Below are positions 8,562 to 18,216 of a stretch of DNA of 64,000 nucleotides, one piece after another. The notes beneath the pieces were generated by a model. It saw nothing but the letters and a program-made list of their open reading frames with translations, searched no databases and had not been told where the DNA came from. Position numbers and translations under genes: made by a program. The first letter of the stretch is position 1. Each line of letters begins with the position of its first letter. The stretch lies in NCBI GenBank assembly GCA_035459965.1, contig DATHXC010000007.1, forward strand, positions 515,324 to 579,323, given 5' to 3'. Source of the DNA: DATHXC01 sp035459965. Its GTDB lineage: Bacteria > Pseudomonadota > Gammaproteobacteria > Burkholderiales > Methylophilaceae.

Positions 8562-10106
8562 TTAATGATCATGACTGGCCCCAGCTTTTCCAAGCTCGGC
8601 TTTGATCAGGAAACTGTTACCGGCTGCATATTTCTCGCCAAGCAACAGGCCATCCAGCACCTCGACGTATTTGTCATCACCACGTCCAAGCTTTAAAGGA
8701 CGCGCCTCAAACTCATCACCATATTTTGCAAACACCACCTTCCAGTCGCGCAGGCTTTGTATGCCCTCGACCGACACTGCCAGAGGTACCTCAACTTCCT
8801 CAGCAACCAACTCGATATTGACAGGCACACCTGGACGCCATAAACCTTTGGCGTTAGGCAGCACAACGCGTGCTGTAGCGGTGCGGGATTGCTCACCGAC
8901 CACTGCGCCAACGTAACTGATGATTCCGACCTCCAGCGCATCCAGTGCACTGGATTTGACTGTGACCTGCTGGCCCAGCCTGACGGCATTGAGATCTTTG
9001 GCATAGATGGTCATTTCAGCCCATACCGACCCAAGATCAGCGACAGTAAAGATGCTGGCATCTTCTTTGACGACTTGCCCGGTCGCAATCTGCTTATCTG
9101 CAATCACGCCATCAATCGGGGAGCGTATTTCGTAATGGGTAAGGTTGCCCGAAGTTTTACCACCCCCTAGCGCATTGAGCTTCTGCTGGGCACTTTGTAA
9201 GGAAATCTCATCTTCCTGCATGGCATTGCGCGCTTGCAGGTAGTCTTGTTCGGCTGAGATTTTTTCTTCCCATAGCTTTTTCTCACGCTCATAGGTGATA
9301 CGTGACAACGACAGGCGCTTCTGCGATGCAAGCAGTTCGCTACGCTGATCAGCCAATGATTGGCTGGAGATTACGGCTAATATCTGGCCTTTGCGCACCT
9401 TGTCACCAGCGTTGGCAGAAACCGACTCAACAATGCCAGCCAGTCTAGGCACGATATACACCGTCTTGTCTGCGTTCAGCTTGATTTCACCGATGAGGTT
9501 CAAGGCCATCTTAATCCTGGCTGGCGCAGCGGTCAGAATCTCAACAGCATTGTTGGTAATCTGTTTTTCATTCATATGGACGCGCGCTTCTTGTTGTTCG
9601 TACTCGAAAACATATTGATTGCCAAGATGCTGGGCCTGGATATTGACCTTGAATGAGTGTGGCTCCTGAACGACGGTATCGCCCTTCAAGTAATCAGCCT
9701 CAGGCAAGAGGCTAATAGTCTCAGCAGGTCTACCAAGGCGTTCAAGAACTACTTTTAGCTGAGACTGATTGGGTGCTAACAGCTTGTCGTCTTGATAGGT
9801 ATAGATGCGAAATTGAGGCTCAACATTTTCCTCGAAGATAGTGACCTCAACAGCGTAGCCGTCCTTACTGAAAAGCTTGCCACCATGCGGCCCCTTCGGT
9901 TGTTCGCCCGCCAGTTTTTCATGATCATGGGTATCCACGATCTCATCACCACCCTTGCTGGCGGCCACTGTTTTCTCACTCTCAGGCTTAGGTTTATCAA
10001 AAGTGAGTATGTGGGTAGCCAGAACTAGACCAATCACAACGGCAGCAATAATCAGGTAGAGTTGTTTTGAACTGAGAGCGTTTTTGAGTTTATTAATAAA
10101 TGACAT
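8562..10106 (-). CDS. czcB: Efflux RND periplasmic adaptor (CzcB-like membrane fusion protein)
   Basis: This 514-residue adaptor links the RND pump to the outer-membrane channel. An N-terminal membrane anchor (about residues 15-35) is followed by a His/Asp-containing linker (DTHDHEKL), a CzcB-type N-terminal beta domain, the lipoyl-like barrel (IVPRLAGIVESVSANAGDKV), a coiled-coil hairpin (about residues 240-310), and beta-barrel and membrane-proximal domains. It ends in SHDH, a further metal-binding candidate. I chose the ATG at 10106 because GGAGT precedes it; a longer frame would run back into the upstream czcC gene. It lies 4 bases after the czcC stop. Confidence 0.9.
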   Translation of the reverse strand: MSFINKLKNALSSKQLYLIIAAVVIGLVLATHILTFDKPKPESEKTVAASKGGDEIVDTHDHEKLAGEQPKGPHGGKLFSKDGYAVEVTIFEENVEPQFRIYTYQDDKLLAPNQSQLKVVLERLGRPAETISLLPEADYLKGDTVVQEPHSFKVNIQAQHLGNQYVFEYEQQEARVHMNEKQITNNAVEILTAAPARIKMALNLIGEIKLNADKTVYIVPRLAGIVESVSANAGDKVRKGQILAVISSQSLADQRSELLASQKRLSLSRITYEREKKLWEEKISAEQDYLQARNAMQEDEISLQSAQQKLNALGGGKTSGNLTHYEIRSPIDGVIADKQIATGQVVKEDASIFTVADLGSVWAEMTIYAKDLNAVRLGQQVTVKSSALDALEVGIISYVGAVVGEQSRTATARVVLPNAKGLWRPGVPVNIELVAEEVEVPLAVSVEGIQSLRDWKVVFAKYGDEFEARPLKLGRGDDKYVEVLDGLLLGEKYAAGNSFLIKAELGKAGASHDH

Positions 10107-10110
10107 GTTA

Positions 10111-11400
10111 TTACTCCTGATGCTGGGCAAGGGCTGGTGCTGCGTTGCCGGAATTGGGGGAGTCACCCACCAGACGCTCAATATCAGCGCCAGCCTGGTG
10201 TGCCTTCAATAAGGCATTGAGATATTGCGATCTGGCTTGAAACAGGGTGCGCTGTGCATCCAGTACATCAAGAAACCCGAACTTACCGAACTCGAAGCCT
10301 TTGACTGCTGCGTCATAGGCGCTTTGCGCACCCGGCAATATCTCTGTTTGTAAGGATTCCGATTCCTGCTTTGCAGCCAGAAATCGTTCATATGCTTCTG
10401 CAAGTGCGTTGGTTTGTTGCACTTCTAGGGCGACAAACTCGTCACGGGCTTTATCTGTGCGGCTTAGGGCTTCTTGCAAGTTACCCTGATTGCGATCAAA
10501 TACAGGTATTGGAATGGATAGTCCAAACACGGCCTGATTTAAACCTAACTCTTCATTACGCCTGGCACCCACACTTACTGTTAGATCAGGAGTGCGTTTG
10601 CTGCTTTCCACTTTTGCCAACGCGTCACGACGGTCGATCTCCAGCCTGGCACGCTTGAGTGCAGGGGCATTCTGCAAGCGATTAGTTAAATCATCAATGG
10701 CATCTACCACAGGCAATACATCTATCTGCCCTAAGACACGCTCAAATCTTGGTGTTGAATTACCCCACAGTGCTGCGAGCTTCTTGCGCGTGGTATTGAG
10801 CTGGCTAGCTGCCTGGTTCAGCTCAACTCTGACTCCAGCTTCTGCAACCTTGGCCTTGGTTTCTTCGACAGGGGAAACTTTGCCAGCACGCACTCGTTTG
10901 GAGGCAGCATCACTGGCACGCTGCGCCAGCTCTAACGTAGATTTGGCAAGCTCAAGACGTTCCTGAGCAGCCATAACATCGTAGAAGGCTGAAATAACCG
11001 ACGCTCGAATTTCAGCCTTGATTTGATCTATATCGGCGGTGGCAGCGTTATAGCGGATTTCAGCCGCTTCGATACGAATCGCACGCTTATTGCCAAGCTC
11101 GATAGGTTGGTTAAGCTGTAACGTGGTTTGGCGTGTAGCGTTTCGAGTATCTTCCATAGTGGTTAATACCGATGGATTTGGCCTGACGGCAGCCTGTACC
11201 TGCGCGCCTTCAATCGCTTCTCGCTCACGCTTAGCCACTGAAATTTCCGGGTTGGCTTGTAAAACGAGGCCGATGGCATTAGCCAAAGTGAGGCCGTCAG
11301 CAGCTTCGACAGTGCCTTGGCTATAGGCTGGCATTTGGTACTCAGCGCATAGCGGAAGGCTAAAAAACCATAGACTGAAACATAGATAAATCTTGCTCAT
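10111..11400 (-). CDS. czcC: Outer-membrane efflux channel (CzcC-like, TolC family)
   Basis: This 429-residue protein has a Sec signal peptide (MSKIYLCFSLWFFSLPLCAE) and two outer-membrane efflux protein repeats rich in long amphipathic helices (for example LELAQRASDAASKRVRAGK and the matching second-half AAVKGFEFGKFGFLDVLDAQ). Such proteins trimerise to form the outer-membrane and periplasmic tunnel of RND pumps. I chose the ATG at 11400, which has AGGAGA six bases upstream, over an in-frame ATG eight codons earlier. It is the second gene of the operon, between the CzcI-like gene and czcB. Confidence 0.9.
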   Translation of the reverse strand: MSKIYLCFSLWFFSLPLCAEYQMPAYSQGTVEAADGLTLANAIGLVLQANPEISVAKREREAIEGAQVQAAVRPNPSVLTTMEDTRNATRQTTLQLNQPIELGNKRAIRIEAAEIRYNAATADIDQIKAEIRASVISAFYDVMAAQERLELAKSTLELAQRASDAASKRVRAGKVSPVEETKAKVAEAGVRVELNQAASQLNTTRKKLAALWGNSTPRFERVLGQIDVLPVVDAIDDLTNRLQNAPALKRARLEIDRRDALAKVESSKRTPDLTVSVGARRNEELGLNQAVFGLSIPIPVFDRNQGNLQEALSRTDKARDEFVALEVQQTNALAEAYERFLAAKQESESLQTEILPGAQSAYDAAVKGFEFGKFGFLDVLDAQRTLFQARSQYLNALLKAHQAGADIERLVGDSPNSGNAAPALAQHQE

Positions 11401-11500
11401 TGCATTCTCCTGGATATAACTCAAAGTATCCAGCGAGACTGCGCGGTTTCACCTGGTTAATACTTAGGTGGAACCTGATGACGTAGATGGTCTCGCTGAA

Positions 11501-11857
11501 TTAAACAGCGAGTGGCCAGTTGGGACGCTCAATACCACTTAAGACTAAAGGGTATTGATGGATGATGTGGATTGATGTGACAGTGGTATTAGTTGAGACA
11601 ACCTTGACATCTGGTTGAGCGCTAATAAGCTTTGCGCAGCATAAGTGGCATACGCCACAGCCATTATGGATACCATTCCCTCGCTGATCATGGCTATGCT
11701 GACCTAAGTCGGCTATAGAAACTTGTTGCGTTTGAGTTACCTCATGTTGAGGAGCTACATCTAAATCGAACTCGCAATAAGAGCAGATTGCAGCCTGTGC
11801 AAATTGCAGCGGCAGCAATACTAGCAAAAACGAGATAAGGAGTTTTTTGATGGTCAT
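11501..11857 (-). CDS. Small secreted Cys/His-rich protein, CzcI-like
   Basis: This 118-residue protein has a signal peptide (LLISFLLVLLPLQFAQA) and a mature region rich in potential metal ligands: CSYC near residue 25, then HSHD and HNGCGVCHLCCAK in the middle. In position (first gene before czcCBA) and character it resembles CzcI-type regulatory or metal-buffering proteins of czc operons. The exact family is not certain. It probably binds metal in the periplasm; whether it senses, buffers or delivers metal is not shown by sequence. It is 100 bases upstream of czcC, so an internal promoter is possible. Confidence 0.65.
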   Translation of the reverse strand: MTIKKLLISFLLVLLPLQFAQAAICSYCEFDLDVAPQHEVTQTQQVSIADLGQHSHDQRGNGIHNGCGVCHLCCAKLISAQPDVKVVSTNTTVTSIHIIHQYPLVLSGIERPNWPLAV

Positions 11858-11931
11858 GTTGAATTCAGTAAGTGTAAATCAGTTTACATTTCCCATTACT
11901 GAGTGTCTATGTATTACATGGGTATCGTACA

Positions 11932-12573
11932 TCAAGGGTCAATCAACCCTGAGCGCATGGCAATCAGCGCAATCTCTGCTGAATTATTGGCATTCAGCTT
12001 CTGCTTGATATTGTAAAGATGCGTACCCACAGTACGTGGTGACAGACAGAGCGTATCGGCAATCTCGTTGGTAGTCTTACCCTTTGCCAGCGACATAAAC
12101 ACTTCAAACTCCCTATCCGACAGTACATCTACCGGATTCGCCTCTCCAGACAGTTGCTGTATGGCCATTTGCTGCGCCACGCTCGCCTCAAGGTACATCT
12201 TGCCACCGGCGACCGTACGGATGGCCTTGATCAGCTCTTCCGCAGCACTACGCTTGGTCAGGTAGCCCATCGCACCGGCATTCAATACGCGCTTGGGATG
12301 CACGGAGTCCTCGTGCGCAGAAAGCACCAGAATGCGTGCCGTGCTGTCTTTAGCAATGATGCGGTCTATCGCTTCAATGCCGCCTATACCTGGCATGGTA
12401 ATGTCCATCACCACCACGTCCGGGTGGTGCTCCATATACATTTTCACAGCCTGCTCGCCATTTTCGGCTTCAGCAATTACTTTAGTGTCCGAGGCAGATT
12501 CAAGCAGCATCTTGAAACCCATACGGACAACTGCATGGTCATCAACTAGCAATACTCTGACAGGATCACTCAT
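11932..12573 (-). CDS. NarL/FixJ-family response regulator
   Basis: This 213-residue regulator has a receiver domain (residues about 5-120) with the acidic pocket VDDH, the phospho-acceptor aspartate in VVVMDITMPG (about residue 55) and the switch-region LSAHED, followed by a LuxR-type helix-turn-helix (SDREFEVFMSLAKGKTTNEI, then LSPRTVGTHLYNIKQKL). Its start overlaps the stop of the sensor kinase by 4 bases (ATGA), so the two are translated together and very likely form a phosphorelay pair. Targets are unknown; a 16-bp palindrome ahead of the divergent PEP-CTERM gene is one candidate site. Confidence 0.92.
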   Translation of the reverse strand: MSDPVRVLLVDDHAVVRMGFKMLLESASDTKVIAEAENGEQAVKMYMEHHPDVVVMDITMPGIGGIEAIDRIIAKDSTARILVLSAHEDSVHPKRVLNAGAMGYLTKRSAAEELIKAIRTVAGGKMYLEASVAQQMAIQQLSGEANPVDVLSDREFEVFMSLAKGKTTNEIADTLCLSPRTVGTHLYNIKQKLNANNSAEIALIAMRSGLIDP

Positions 12574-14327
12574 GCTGCAGGCTCCCTGAGAATTGATGCC
12601 AAGGGGATATTAACGTTAATGGTGGTGCCGTCATCAAGCAGGGAGTCCACACTAAAACTACCATTCAGCGCCTGCACACGCTCGCGCATGCCAAGCAATC
12701 CAAAATGCTGGGTCTGATCCACATTACAAGTCGCCATACCTACCCCGTTATCTTTAATTGTTAATTGCAAGTTATCGTTATTATCCTGTACCAGGCTGAT
12801 GTTGATTTCGGTGGCCTGGGCATGCCGCAAGGCATTAGTCACCGACTCCTGCACAATGCGATACAAGTTGATATTAATCGTCTCACCTAAGGCATCCGGC
12901 TTTCCTGATAAGTTCAAGCTAAAACGCACCTCAGGGTTTTGTTTCTGCCAGTTTGCCACTGCATCACGCAGCGTTTCAGATAAACCCAGGTTGTCCAGCG
13001 AGCCAGGCCGCAATTGTCGGATGATATTATGCATGCCGTCATAGATGTGGTTGGCAGCAGCGACGATGGTATTCGCATTTGACGCGATGTCCGGAATTTT
13101 TTCTATTGTATTGTCGGCAATTGCTGTGGCGGCCTTATTGGCAATACCAACAGCAAACGTCTTGATGGCTGTTACATACTGTCCCAACTCGTCATGAAGC
13201 TCCCTTGCCAGGGATCGCCGTTCATCCTCAATATGACGCTGGATCAGCTGCGTGAGCTGGCGATTCTCTTCTAGGCGCTGCTCGGCAACCTCAGCCTGCT
13301 TGCGCTCTGTTATATCACGCATACTGCATATTTCACCGATAACTTCACCTGTTGAGGGGTCTACCATGGGCGCAGCGGATAAAGAAATATCCTTGAGCTT
13401 GCCATCGCGTGTTACCCGTCGGGTATCGTAATGGTCGATATTCTGCATATGCCTGATCGCTTCAAGGCTACTTCTCAGCTCATCTTCCTGGTCAGGTGGC
13501 ATCAGCAACTTGGCAGATTTGCCGATAATGTCTTCAGCAGCGTAGCCAAACATGCGTTGTGCGGCAGAGTTCCAGAATGAGATATTGCCATCGAGATCGT
13601 GAATCATCACCGCATCGGCCGTCTGTTTGACGATAAGCGCCAACCTGCGGTTATCCTCGGTGCTGGCCTGCAAGGACTCACCCATCAGGTTGAAATTTTG
13701 CGAAATGCGCGAAAATTCAGGGAGATTAAAACCTGGCATGCGCGCAGTAAGATCCCCCTGCTCCATCTTGTTGATAGTTTGCAGCATGGATTGCAAAGGT
13801 TTGATCCAGCGCCCCAGCATCCAGTAAACCGCAATATTGAACAACACGAAAAAACTTAAGCCTATCCACATCAGGTTGCTGACCCGCCCCCAAGCCTCGC
13901 GAATAGCACCCATAGGCTGAGATTCCACAACAAGCGTGCCATAACGTATTCGGCGGCTCAGCACTTCTTTCTTTGGAATAACCAGCTTTACAAACCATTG
14001 TGGCGGAACAACGCTTGAGCGGTACTGAGAAGGCGGGGACTTATACATGATCTGACCATTGATCGCATATAAAGTAATTTCACTGCTGCGGACATGGCCC
14101 AACTTGACCAGAAAGCGTTGCATTACATCGTGGGTATATCCTAATTCGGGGTTTTGGTATGAGCTGACGATGACAGTATCCAGTAGTTGGATAGTGACTC
14201 TGTTAGCGGACTCCACCCCCTCCTGGATTGAATCCCTCATGCCTTTGGTCAGCACAAAGCCAACCATGCCAATGAAGCCTAGCAGCAATATGGTGACCAG
14301 CAAATTGAGGCGAAAACGTAAACTCAT
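12570..14327 (-). CDS. Membrane sensor histidine kinase (NarX/UhpB-type HisKA_3) with HAMP and PAS
   Basis: This 585-residue kinase has helix 1 (about 8-28), a periplasmic sensor of about 120 residues, helix 2 (about 150-170), HAMP (about 170-222), PAS with PAC (about 228-345, SFWNSAAQRMFGYAAEDI), a HisKA_3 dimerisation domain with the phospho-histidine in ARELHDELGQ (about 375), and a HATPase domain (VQESVTNALRHA, KDNGVG, FGLLGMRERV). The family autophosphorylates and passes phosphate to LuxR-type regulators such as the overlapping downstream gene. The stimulus is unknown; neighbours include metal efflux on one side and a PEP-CTERM surface protein on the other. Confidence 0.92.
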   Translation of the reverse strand: MSLRFRLNLLVTILLLGFIGMVGFVLTKGMRDSIQEGVESANRVTIQLLDTVIVSSYQNPELGYTHDVMQRFLVKLGHVRSSEITLYAINGQIMYKSPPSQYRSSVVPPQWFVKLVIPKKEVLSRRIRYGTLVVESQPMGAIREAWGRVSNLMWIGLSFFVLFNIAVYWMLGRWIKPLQSMLQTINKMEQGDLTARMPGFNLPEFSRISQNFNLMGESLQASTEDNRRLALIVKQTADAVMIHDLDGNISFWNSAAQRMFGYAAEDIIGKSAKLLMPPDQEDELRSSLEAIRHMQNIDHYDTRRVTRDGKLKDISLSAAPMVDPSTGEVIGEICSMRDITERKQAEVAEQRLEENRQLTQLIQRHIEDERRSLARELHDELGQYVTAIKTFAVGIANKAATAIADNTIEKIPDIASNANTIVAAANHIYDGMHNIIRQLRPGSLDNLGLSETLRDAVANWQKQNPEVRFSLNLSGKPDALGETININLYRIVQESVTNALRHAQATEINISLVQDNNDNLQLTIKDNGVGMATCNVDQTQHFGLLGMRERVQALNGSFSVDSLLDDGTTINVNIPLASILREPAA

Positions 14328-14478
14328 ATTATTGTTCTAAAAATATTTCAAGGAACGATTGTCCACCAGTAACTCGGTTCACAGCAAGCGTGAAAATCAT
14401 GATTTATCTCCCAGGCTCATGCCTATTAGCTCACCATCAAATTGTCATTAAAAATCATCAAATTAATGGCTTAATGAT

Positions 14479-14494
14479 TAGTCCGAACGGACTA
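14479..14494. promoter_or_regulatory. Perfect 16-bp palindrome ahead of the PEP-CTERM gene
   Basis: TAGTCCG-AA-CGGACTA is a perfect inverted repeat with 7-bp arms, 72 bases before the PEP-CTERM start and about 150 bases before the divergent kinase start. Its size and symmetry fit a dimeric transcription factor site. There is no T-run after it, so it is not a terminator. The binding protein is unknown; the adjacent NarL-type regulator is a guess. Confidence 0.5.
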
Positions 14495-14565
14495 TTGCAA
14501 ATAACATTGCAAGTAGCAAAATGGCGTCCTAATAATAAAAATCAAACAATTATATTAAGAGGAAA

Positions 14566-15228
14566 ATGATGATGAAGAAATTCGCTCTAGCATTAGCATT
14601 AGCAATCGCGCCAACCCTGGCCAACGCAGCCCCCCAACTTATCGTAAATGGATCGTTTGAGGATATCGGCAATACCGTAGGCCTGTCCTTTGGTAATCAG
14701 GGTAGCCTCTCCAATGGTGAATGGGATACTTTTTCAAGTATTCCTGGCTGGACTTTAGCATCAGGGCCCGGCATTGAAGTCCGTCATAATGTCTCAGGTG
14801 GTACTGAATTTGGTAATTATTACGTTGAACTGGATGCTGATCCAGCACCTGGCGATACCAATATTTTCCAGGAGATTAGCACAGCAGCCAACACGATTTA
14901 TGACCTTTCTTTTGCATACTCCCCACGTGTTGGTTTACCAGATACTACTAACGGTATTAACGTATTCTGGAATGGTGTCCAACTTGGCGGAGTCATTAGT
15001 GCCACCAATAACACCAATGAAAACATCTGGACGATATTCAGCTTCCAAGTGACCGGCACTGGTGGACTGGATAAACTTTCTTTTGCTTCAGTGGCAGACC
15101 CAGACACACTAGGCGGCAATATCGACAATGTCAGCCTGACTGCTGCAGTGCCTGAACCTAGCACTTATGGCATGATGCTCGCTGGTTTGGCCATGATTGG
15201 CTATACAGCCCGTCGTCGCAGATCTTAA
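14566..15228 (+). CDS. PEP-CTERM-sorted exported protein
   Basis: This 220-residue protein has an N-terminal signal peptide (KKFALALALAIAPTLANA) and a classic C-terminal sorting tail: VPEPSTYGMMLAGLAMIG followed by TARRRRS. PEP-CTERM proteins are exported, processed by an exosortase, and usually end up on the surface or in extracellular polysaccharide. The body (about 25-190) looks like a beta-rich carbohydrate-binding-like domain (VNGSFEDIG, SIPGWTLASG, YYVELDA), common in this group. No exosortase or EPS cluster is in the window, so sorting machinery must lie elsewhere. The ribosome binding site AGAGGAAA precedes three consecutive ATG codons. A strong terminator follows. Confidence 0.9.
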   Translation: MMMKKFALALALAIAPTLANAAPQLIVNGSFEDIGNTVGLSFGNQGSLSNGEWDTFSSIPGWTLASGPGIEVRHNVSGGTEFGNYYVELDADPAPGDTNIFQEISTAANTIYDLSFAYSPRVGLPDTTNGINVFWNGVQLGGVISATNNTNENIWTIFSFQVTGTGGLDKLSFASVADPDTLGGNIDNVSLTAAVPEPSTYGMMLAGLAMIGYTARRRRS

Positions 15229-15251
15229 TTCGAGTTTCTAGCAATACTGTA

Positions 15252-15278
15252 AACGGTACCCACGGGTACCGTTTTTTT
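15252..15278 (+). terminator. Rho-independent terminator after the PEP-CTERM gene
   Basis: A perfect 10-bp inverted repeat AACGGTACCC / GGGTACCGTT (15252-15273) runs into seven T on the plus strand, 24 bases past the stop codon. On the minus strand no T-run follows, so it serves only the PEP-CTERM transcript. Confidence 0.9.
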
Positions 15279-15303
15279 ATGCTGACTATTTTTTTATGTT
15301 TAT

Positions 15304-18069
15304 CTATCCGGAAACAAACACATCAGCCCACAAGTCCTTGACTGCATCTACCTTCGATTTAACATCTATTAAGGGCACCCTGACTTTGCTCTCTCCCTGT
15401 AGCCTGATGGCATGTTGCAGGCTACGGAAATCTCGGTAAGCATTTGCTACTTCCAAAGCCTTGGCTTGATCGATCAGTTCAATATCAGCCAAAAGCCCTA
15501 ATAGTGCGATATTGCCAATATTCTGAGTTAGTTGCGGATACTGTGCCGCATTGGCCAGCACCATATATTGCACCATAAATTCAACATCGATAATGCCCCC
15601 TGCATCCTGCTTGAGATCGAACAAGTCAGTGCTGGTTTTCTGGCTATCGTGCATTTTCTGGCGCATGGACAATACATCTTCGCGCAACTTCACTAAATCG
15701 CGAGTTTGAGTCAGTACGTCATGCCGGATCTGTGAAAATGCTGCGCCTATTCCCTGATCACCCGCACTGAATGCTGCCCGCGTCAGTGCCTGATGCTCCC
15801 ATACCCATGCTTTATTGTGTTGATATTCACGAAACGCATCGACCGTGCTCACCAATAAGCCACTGGCGCCGTCGGGCCTTAACTGCAGGTCGGTCTCATA
15901 CAACATGCCGGCAGAAGTCAGGCTATTTAGCCAGTTATTGATGCGCTGCCCGAAACGGGCATAGATCTCGCCTGCATCAGGTGCATCATCATCGTAAAGA
16001 AAGATGATGTCGAGATCCGAGGCATAGCCTAACTCTTTACCGCCAAGCTTGCCGTATCCGATCACTGCAAATCTTGGGGTTTCCCGATGCTTGCCGCGTA
16101 GCGTGGGCCAGATAGTTTCCAGCGTCACTTGCAGAATGAGCTTGGCCAGCTCACTCAGGTAATCGGAGAGCGTCTGCAATGGTAGCTCGCCAGCTACATC
16201 CTTGGCGGCGAAGCGGAATACTGCAGCATGTTTAAAGTGCCGCATCACATCCATCTGCCTTTCAACGTCGCCTTCAACTTCACTGAGACGACGCTTTAAT
16301 TCAAGCTGCATGGCCGCAAAATCCGGCTTTGCGTACAGGTTATTGGTATCCAGCAGCTCATCCAGCAGGATAGGATGCTGTGATAAATACTGGATCAACC
16401 ACGGACTGGCACTGGCAAGCTTGATTACCAGATCCAGCGCAGCCGGATATTGAGCCAGCAGGGCCAGGTAACTGGCACGACGGCAGATGCTATCGAGCAG
16501 GTCTGTGACCCGCATCAATACTGTGTCCGGAGCCTGTTGTTTCGCACTCAGGGCCACCACCATGGATAACAGCGTATCGAAGCGCTGGCGACTCAGTTCC
16601 GGCAACTGTCGATACCGCGCGCCAGCATGCAAGGCGTGCAAACGGCGCAGCGTTTCCATCGCGTCGCTATAACCAAGTGCCGTTAATTGCTCAATGGCTT
16701 TCTCAGTGCTGACGGATTCTTGCCATATTTCCTTGATCAGTGCATTGCCGTTCGGCTCAACATCGCTGCTGGAATGACTGCCTTTTGACATCGGGTCACT
16801 GAATACTTCGGCGAAGTGCAGCTCAACTTTCGATCGATGTTTATCCAGATCCAGCCTGAGCAAATCCCAGTTTGCATAATTCATACTCAGCGCAACACGC
16901 GCCTGTGCTTCACCATTCGTCGGTAATTCCTGTGTCTGAGCGTCTTCCATGTATTGCAGCCTGTGCTCAAGATTGCGCAAAAACACGTAGGCAATACTTA
17001 ACTCCTGTACGGTTTGCGTGGGCAGCAACTGGCGTAACTGGAGCAAGGCCAGCACACTCAAGGTAGGCCGTATTTGCAGGCTGGCATCCTGTCCGCCACG
17101 TATCAGCTGGAATACCTGTGCAATAAACTCGATCTCGCGTATACCGCCACGGCCAAGCTTGATGTTGTCGTGCATATCGCGCCTGTTTACATCACGCTGA
17201 ATTTGCACCTTGAGATCGCGCATGGAAGCGAACGCACCAAAATCCAGGTATTTACGGAATACAAAAGGCCTGAGCAGATCAGCCAGATTCTGGCCCGGCC
17301 CGGCAATGACGCGACCCTTGATCCAGGCATAGCGCTCCCATTCCCGGCCCTGGTTCTGGTAGTACTCTTCCATCATGGCAAAACTGCATGCCAGCGGACC
17401 ATCTGACCCATATGGCCGCAGCCGCATATCTACACGGAAGACAAAACCATCCTGGGTGATCTCGCCGATCGCCGCGATGAGTTTTTTGCCCACCCGCGTA
17501 AAGAACTCATGGTTGCTGAGCACCTTGCTGCCGTTAGTATTGCCGTCGTCCTCAAACGCAAAGATCAGGTCAATATCCGACGATACATTCAGCTCGTTAC
17601 CACCCAGTTTGCCCATGCCAACGACAATCAATTGCTGTGGCTCTCCACCATCGCCGACAGGCTGCCCATAGGTAGCTTCCAGCCAAGGGGTAATGTGCTG
17701 CAAGGCAAACTGCACCGTCACTTCAGCCAGATGGCTGGTCACCTGCACTACCTCGTTCAAGTCAGCCAAACCATTCAGGTCACGCACAATGAGTCGCAAC
17801 ATCACACGCTGCCTCAACTTGCGCAGTACCCGTTTGAGCGTTTCTTCATCAGCAACACTTTGCCCAGCCAGCCACTCACGCATGGCTGGTTCAGTCCAGG
17901 GCTCATGCAGCTGGTTTAGCACCTCCCCCAACAATGCTGCATCACCGACTAGCAAGCGATGAATAAATGGGCTGCACTTGATGGCATGCAGCAGATAAGC
18001 CTCTTCTGCAGAAAGGTCCGCGTTTTCTACTAAAATCTCGTCTAGTGTTTTATTGTCTGGTTTTTTCAT
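15304..18069 (-). CDS. glnE: Bifunctional glutamine synthetase adenylyltransferase/deadenylylase
   Basis: This 921-residue protein has two nucleotidyltransferase halves: the first with GMGKLGG at 151-157 and the catalytic SDIDLIF aspartates at 165-167, the second with GYGKLGG and SDLDIIFLYDDD. Each is followed by a helical GlnD-PII-uridylyltransferase-type domain. The N-terminal half removes and the C-terminal half adds AMP on glutamine synthetase, tuning nitrogen assimilation in response to PII. Length is normal. It starts ATG at 18069 and is divergent from acs across a 147-base gap. Its 3' end has no clear terminator of its own. Confidence 0.95.
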   Translation of the reverse strand: MKKPDNKTLDEILVENADLSAEEAYLLHAIKCSPFIHRLLVGDAALLGEVLNQLHEPWTEPAMREWLAGQSVADEETLKRVLRKLRQRVMLRLIVRDLNGLADLNEVVQVTSHLAEVTVQFALQHITPWLEATYGQPVGDGGEPQQLIVVGMGKLGGNELNVSSDIDLIFAFEDDGNTNGSKVLSNHEFFTRVGKKLIAAIGEITQDGFVFRVDMRLRPYGSDGPLACSFAMMEEYYQNQGREWERYAWIKGRVIAGPGQNLADLLRPFVFRKYLDFGAFASMRDLKVQIQRDVNRRDMHDNIKLGRGGIREIEFIAQVFQLIRGGQDASLQIRPTLSVLALLQLRQLLPTQTVQELSIAYVFLRNLEHRLQYMEDAQTQELPTNGEAQARVALSMNYANWDLLRLDLDKHRSKVELHFAEVFSDPMSKGSHSSSDVEPNGNALIKEIWQESVSTEKAIEQLTALGYSDAMETLRRLHALHAGARYRQLPELSRQRFDTLLSMVVALSAKQQAPDTVLMRVTDLLDSICRRASYLALLAQYPAALDLVIKLASASPWLIQYLSQHPILLDELLDTNNLYAKPDFAAMQLELKRRLSEVEGDVERQMDVMRHFKHAAVFRFAAKDVAGELPLQTLSDYLSELAKLILQVTLETIWPTLRGKHRETPRFAVIGYGKLGGKELGYASDLDIIFLYDDDAPDAGEIYARFGQRINNWLNSLTSAGMLYETDLQLRPDGASGLLVSTVDAFREYQHNKAWVWEHQALTRAAFSAGDQGIGAAFSQIRHDVLTQTRDLVKLREDVLSMRQKMHDSQKTSTDLFDLKQDAGGIIDVEFMVQYMVLANAAQYPQLTQNIGNIALLGLLADIELIDQAKALEVANAYRDFRSLQHAIRLQGESKVRVPLIDVKSKVDAVKDLWADVFVSG

Positions 18070-18216
18070 TTAGTAGGGCATCTGCAGTTATTGGTCTTGA
18101 TGTTATTATTCTAAGGCTTGTGAATACAAAACAAACTACAAATAGTGTGTTGAGCATGCAAACAGCATATCCCGCCAGCACATATAAAATTGAAAATCGC
18201 CATATGGAGAAGTGTG

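Noticed and set aside
17509..17919. A 136-codon plus-strand frame
   Set aside because: Antisense to glnE, with no start signal and no plausible protein features.
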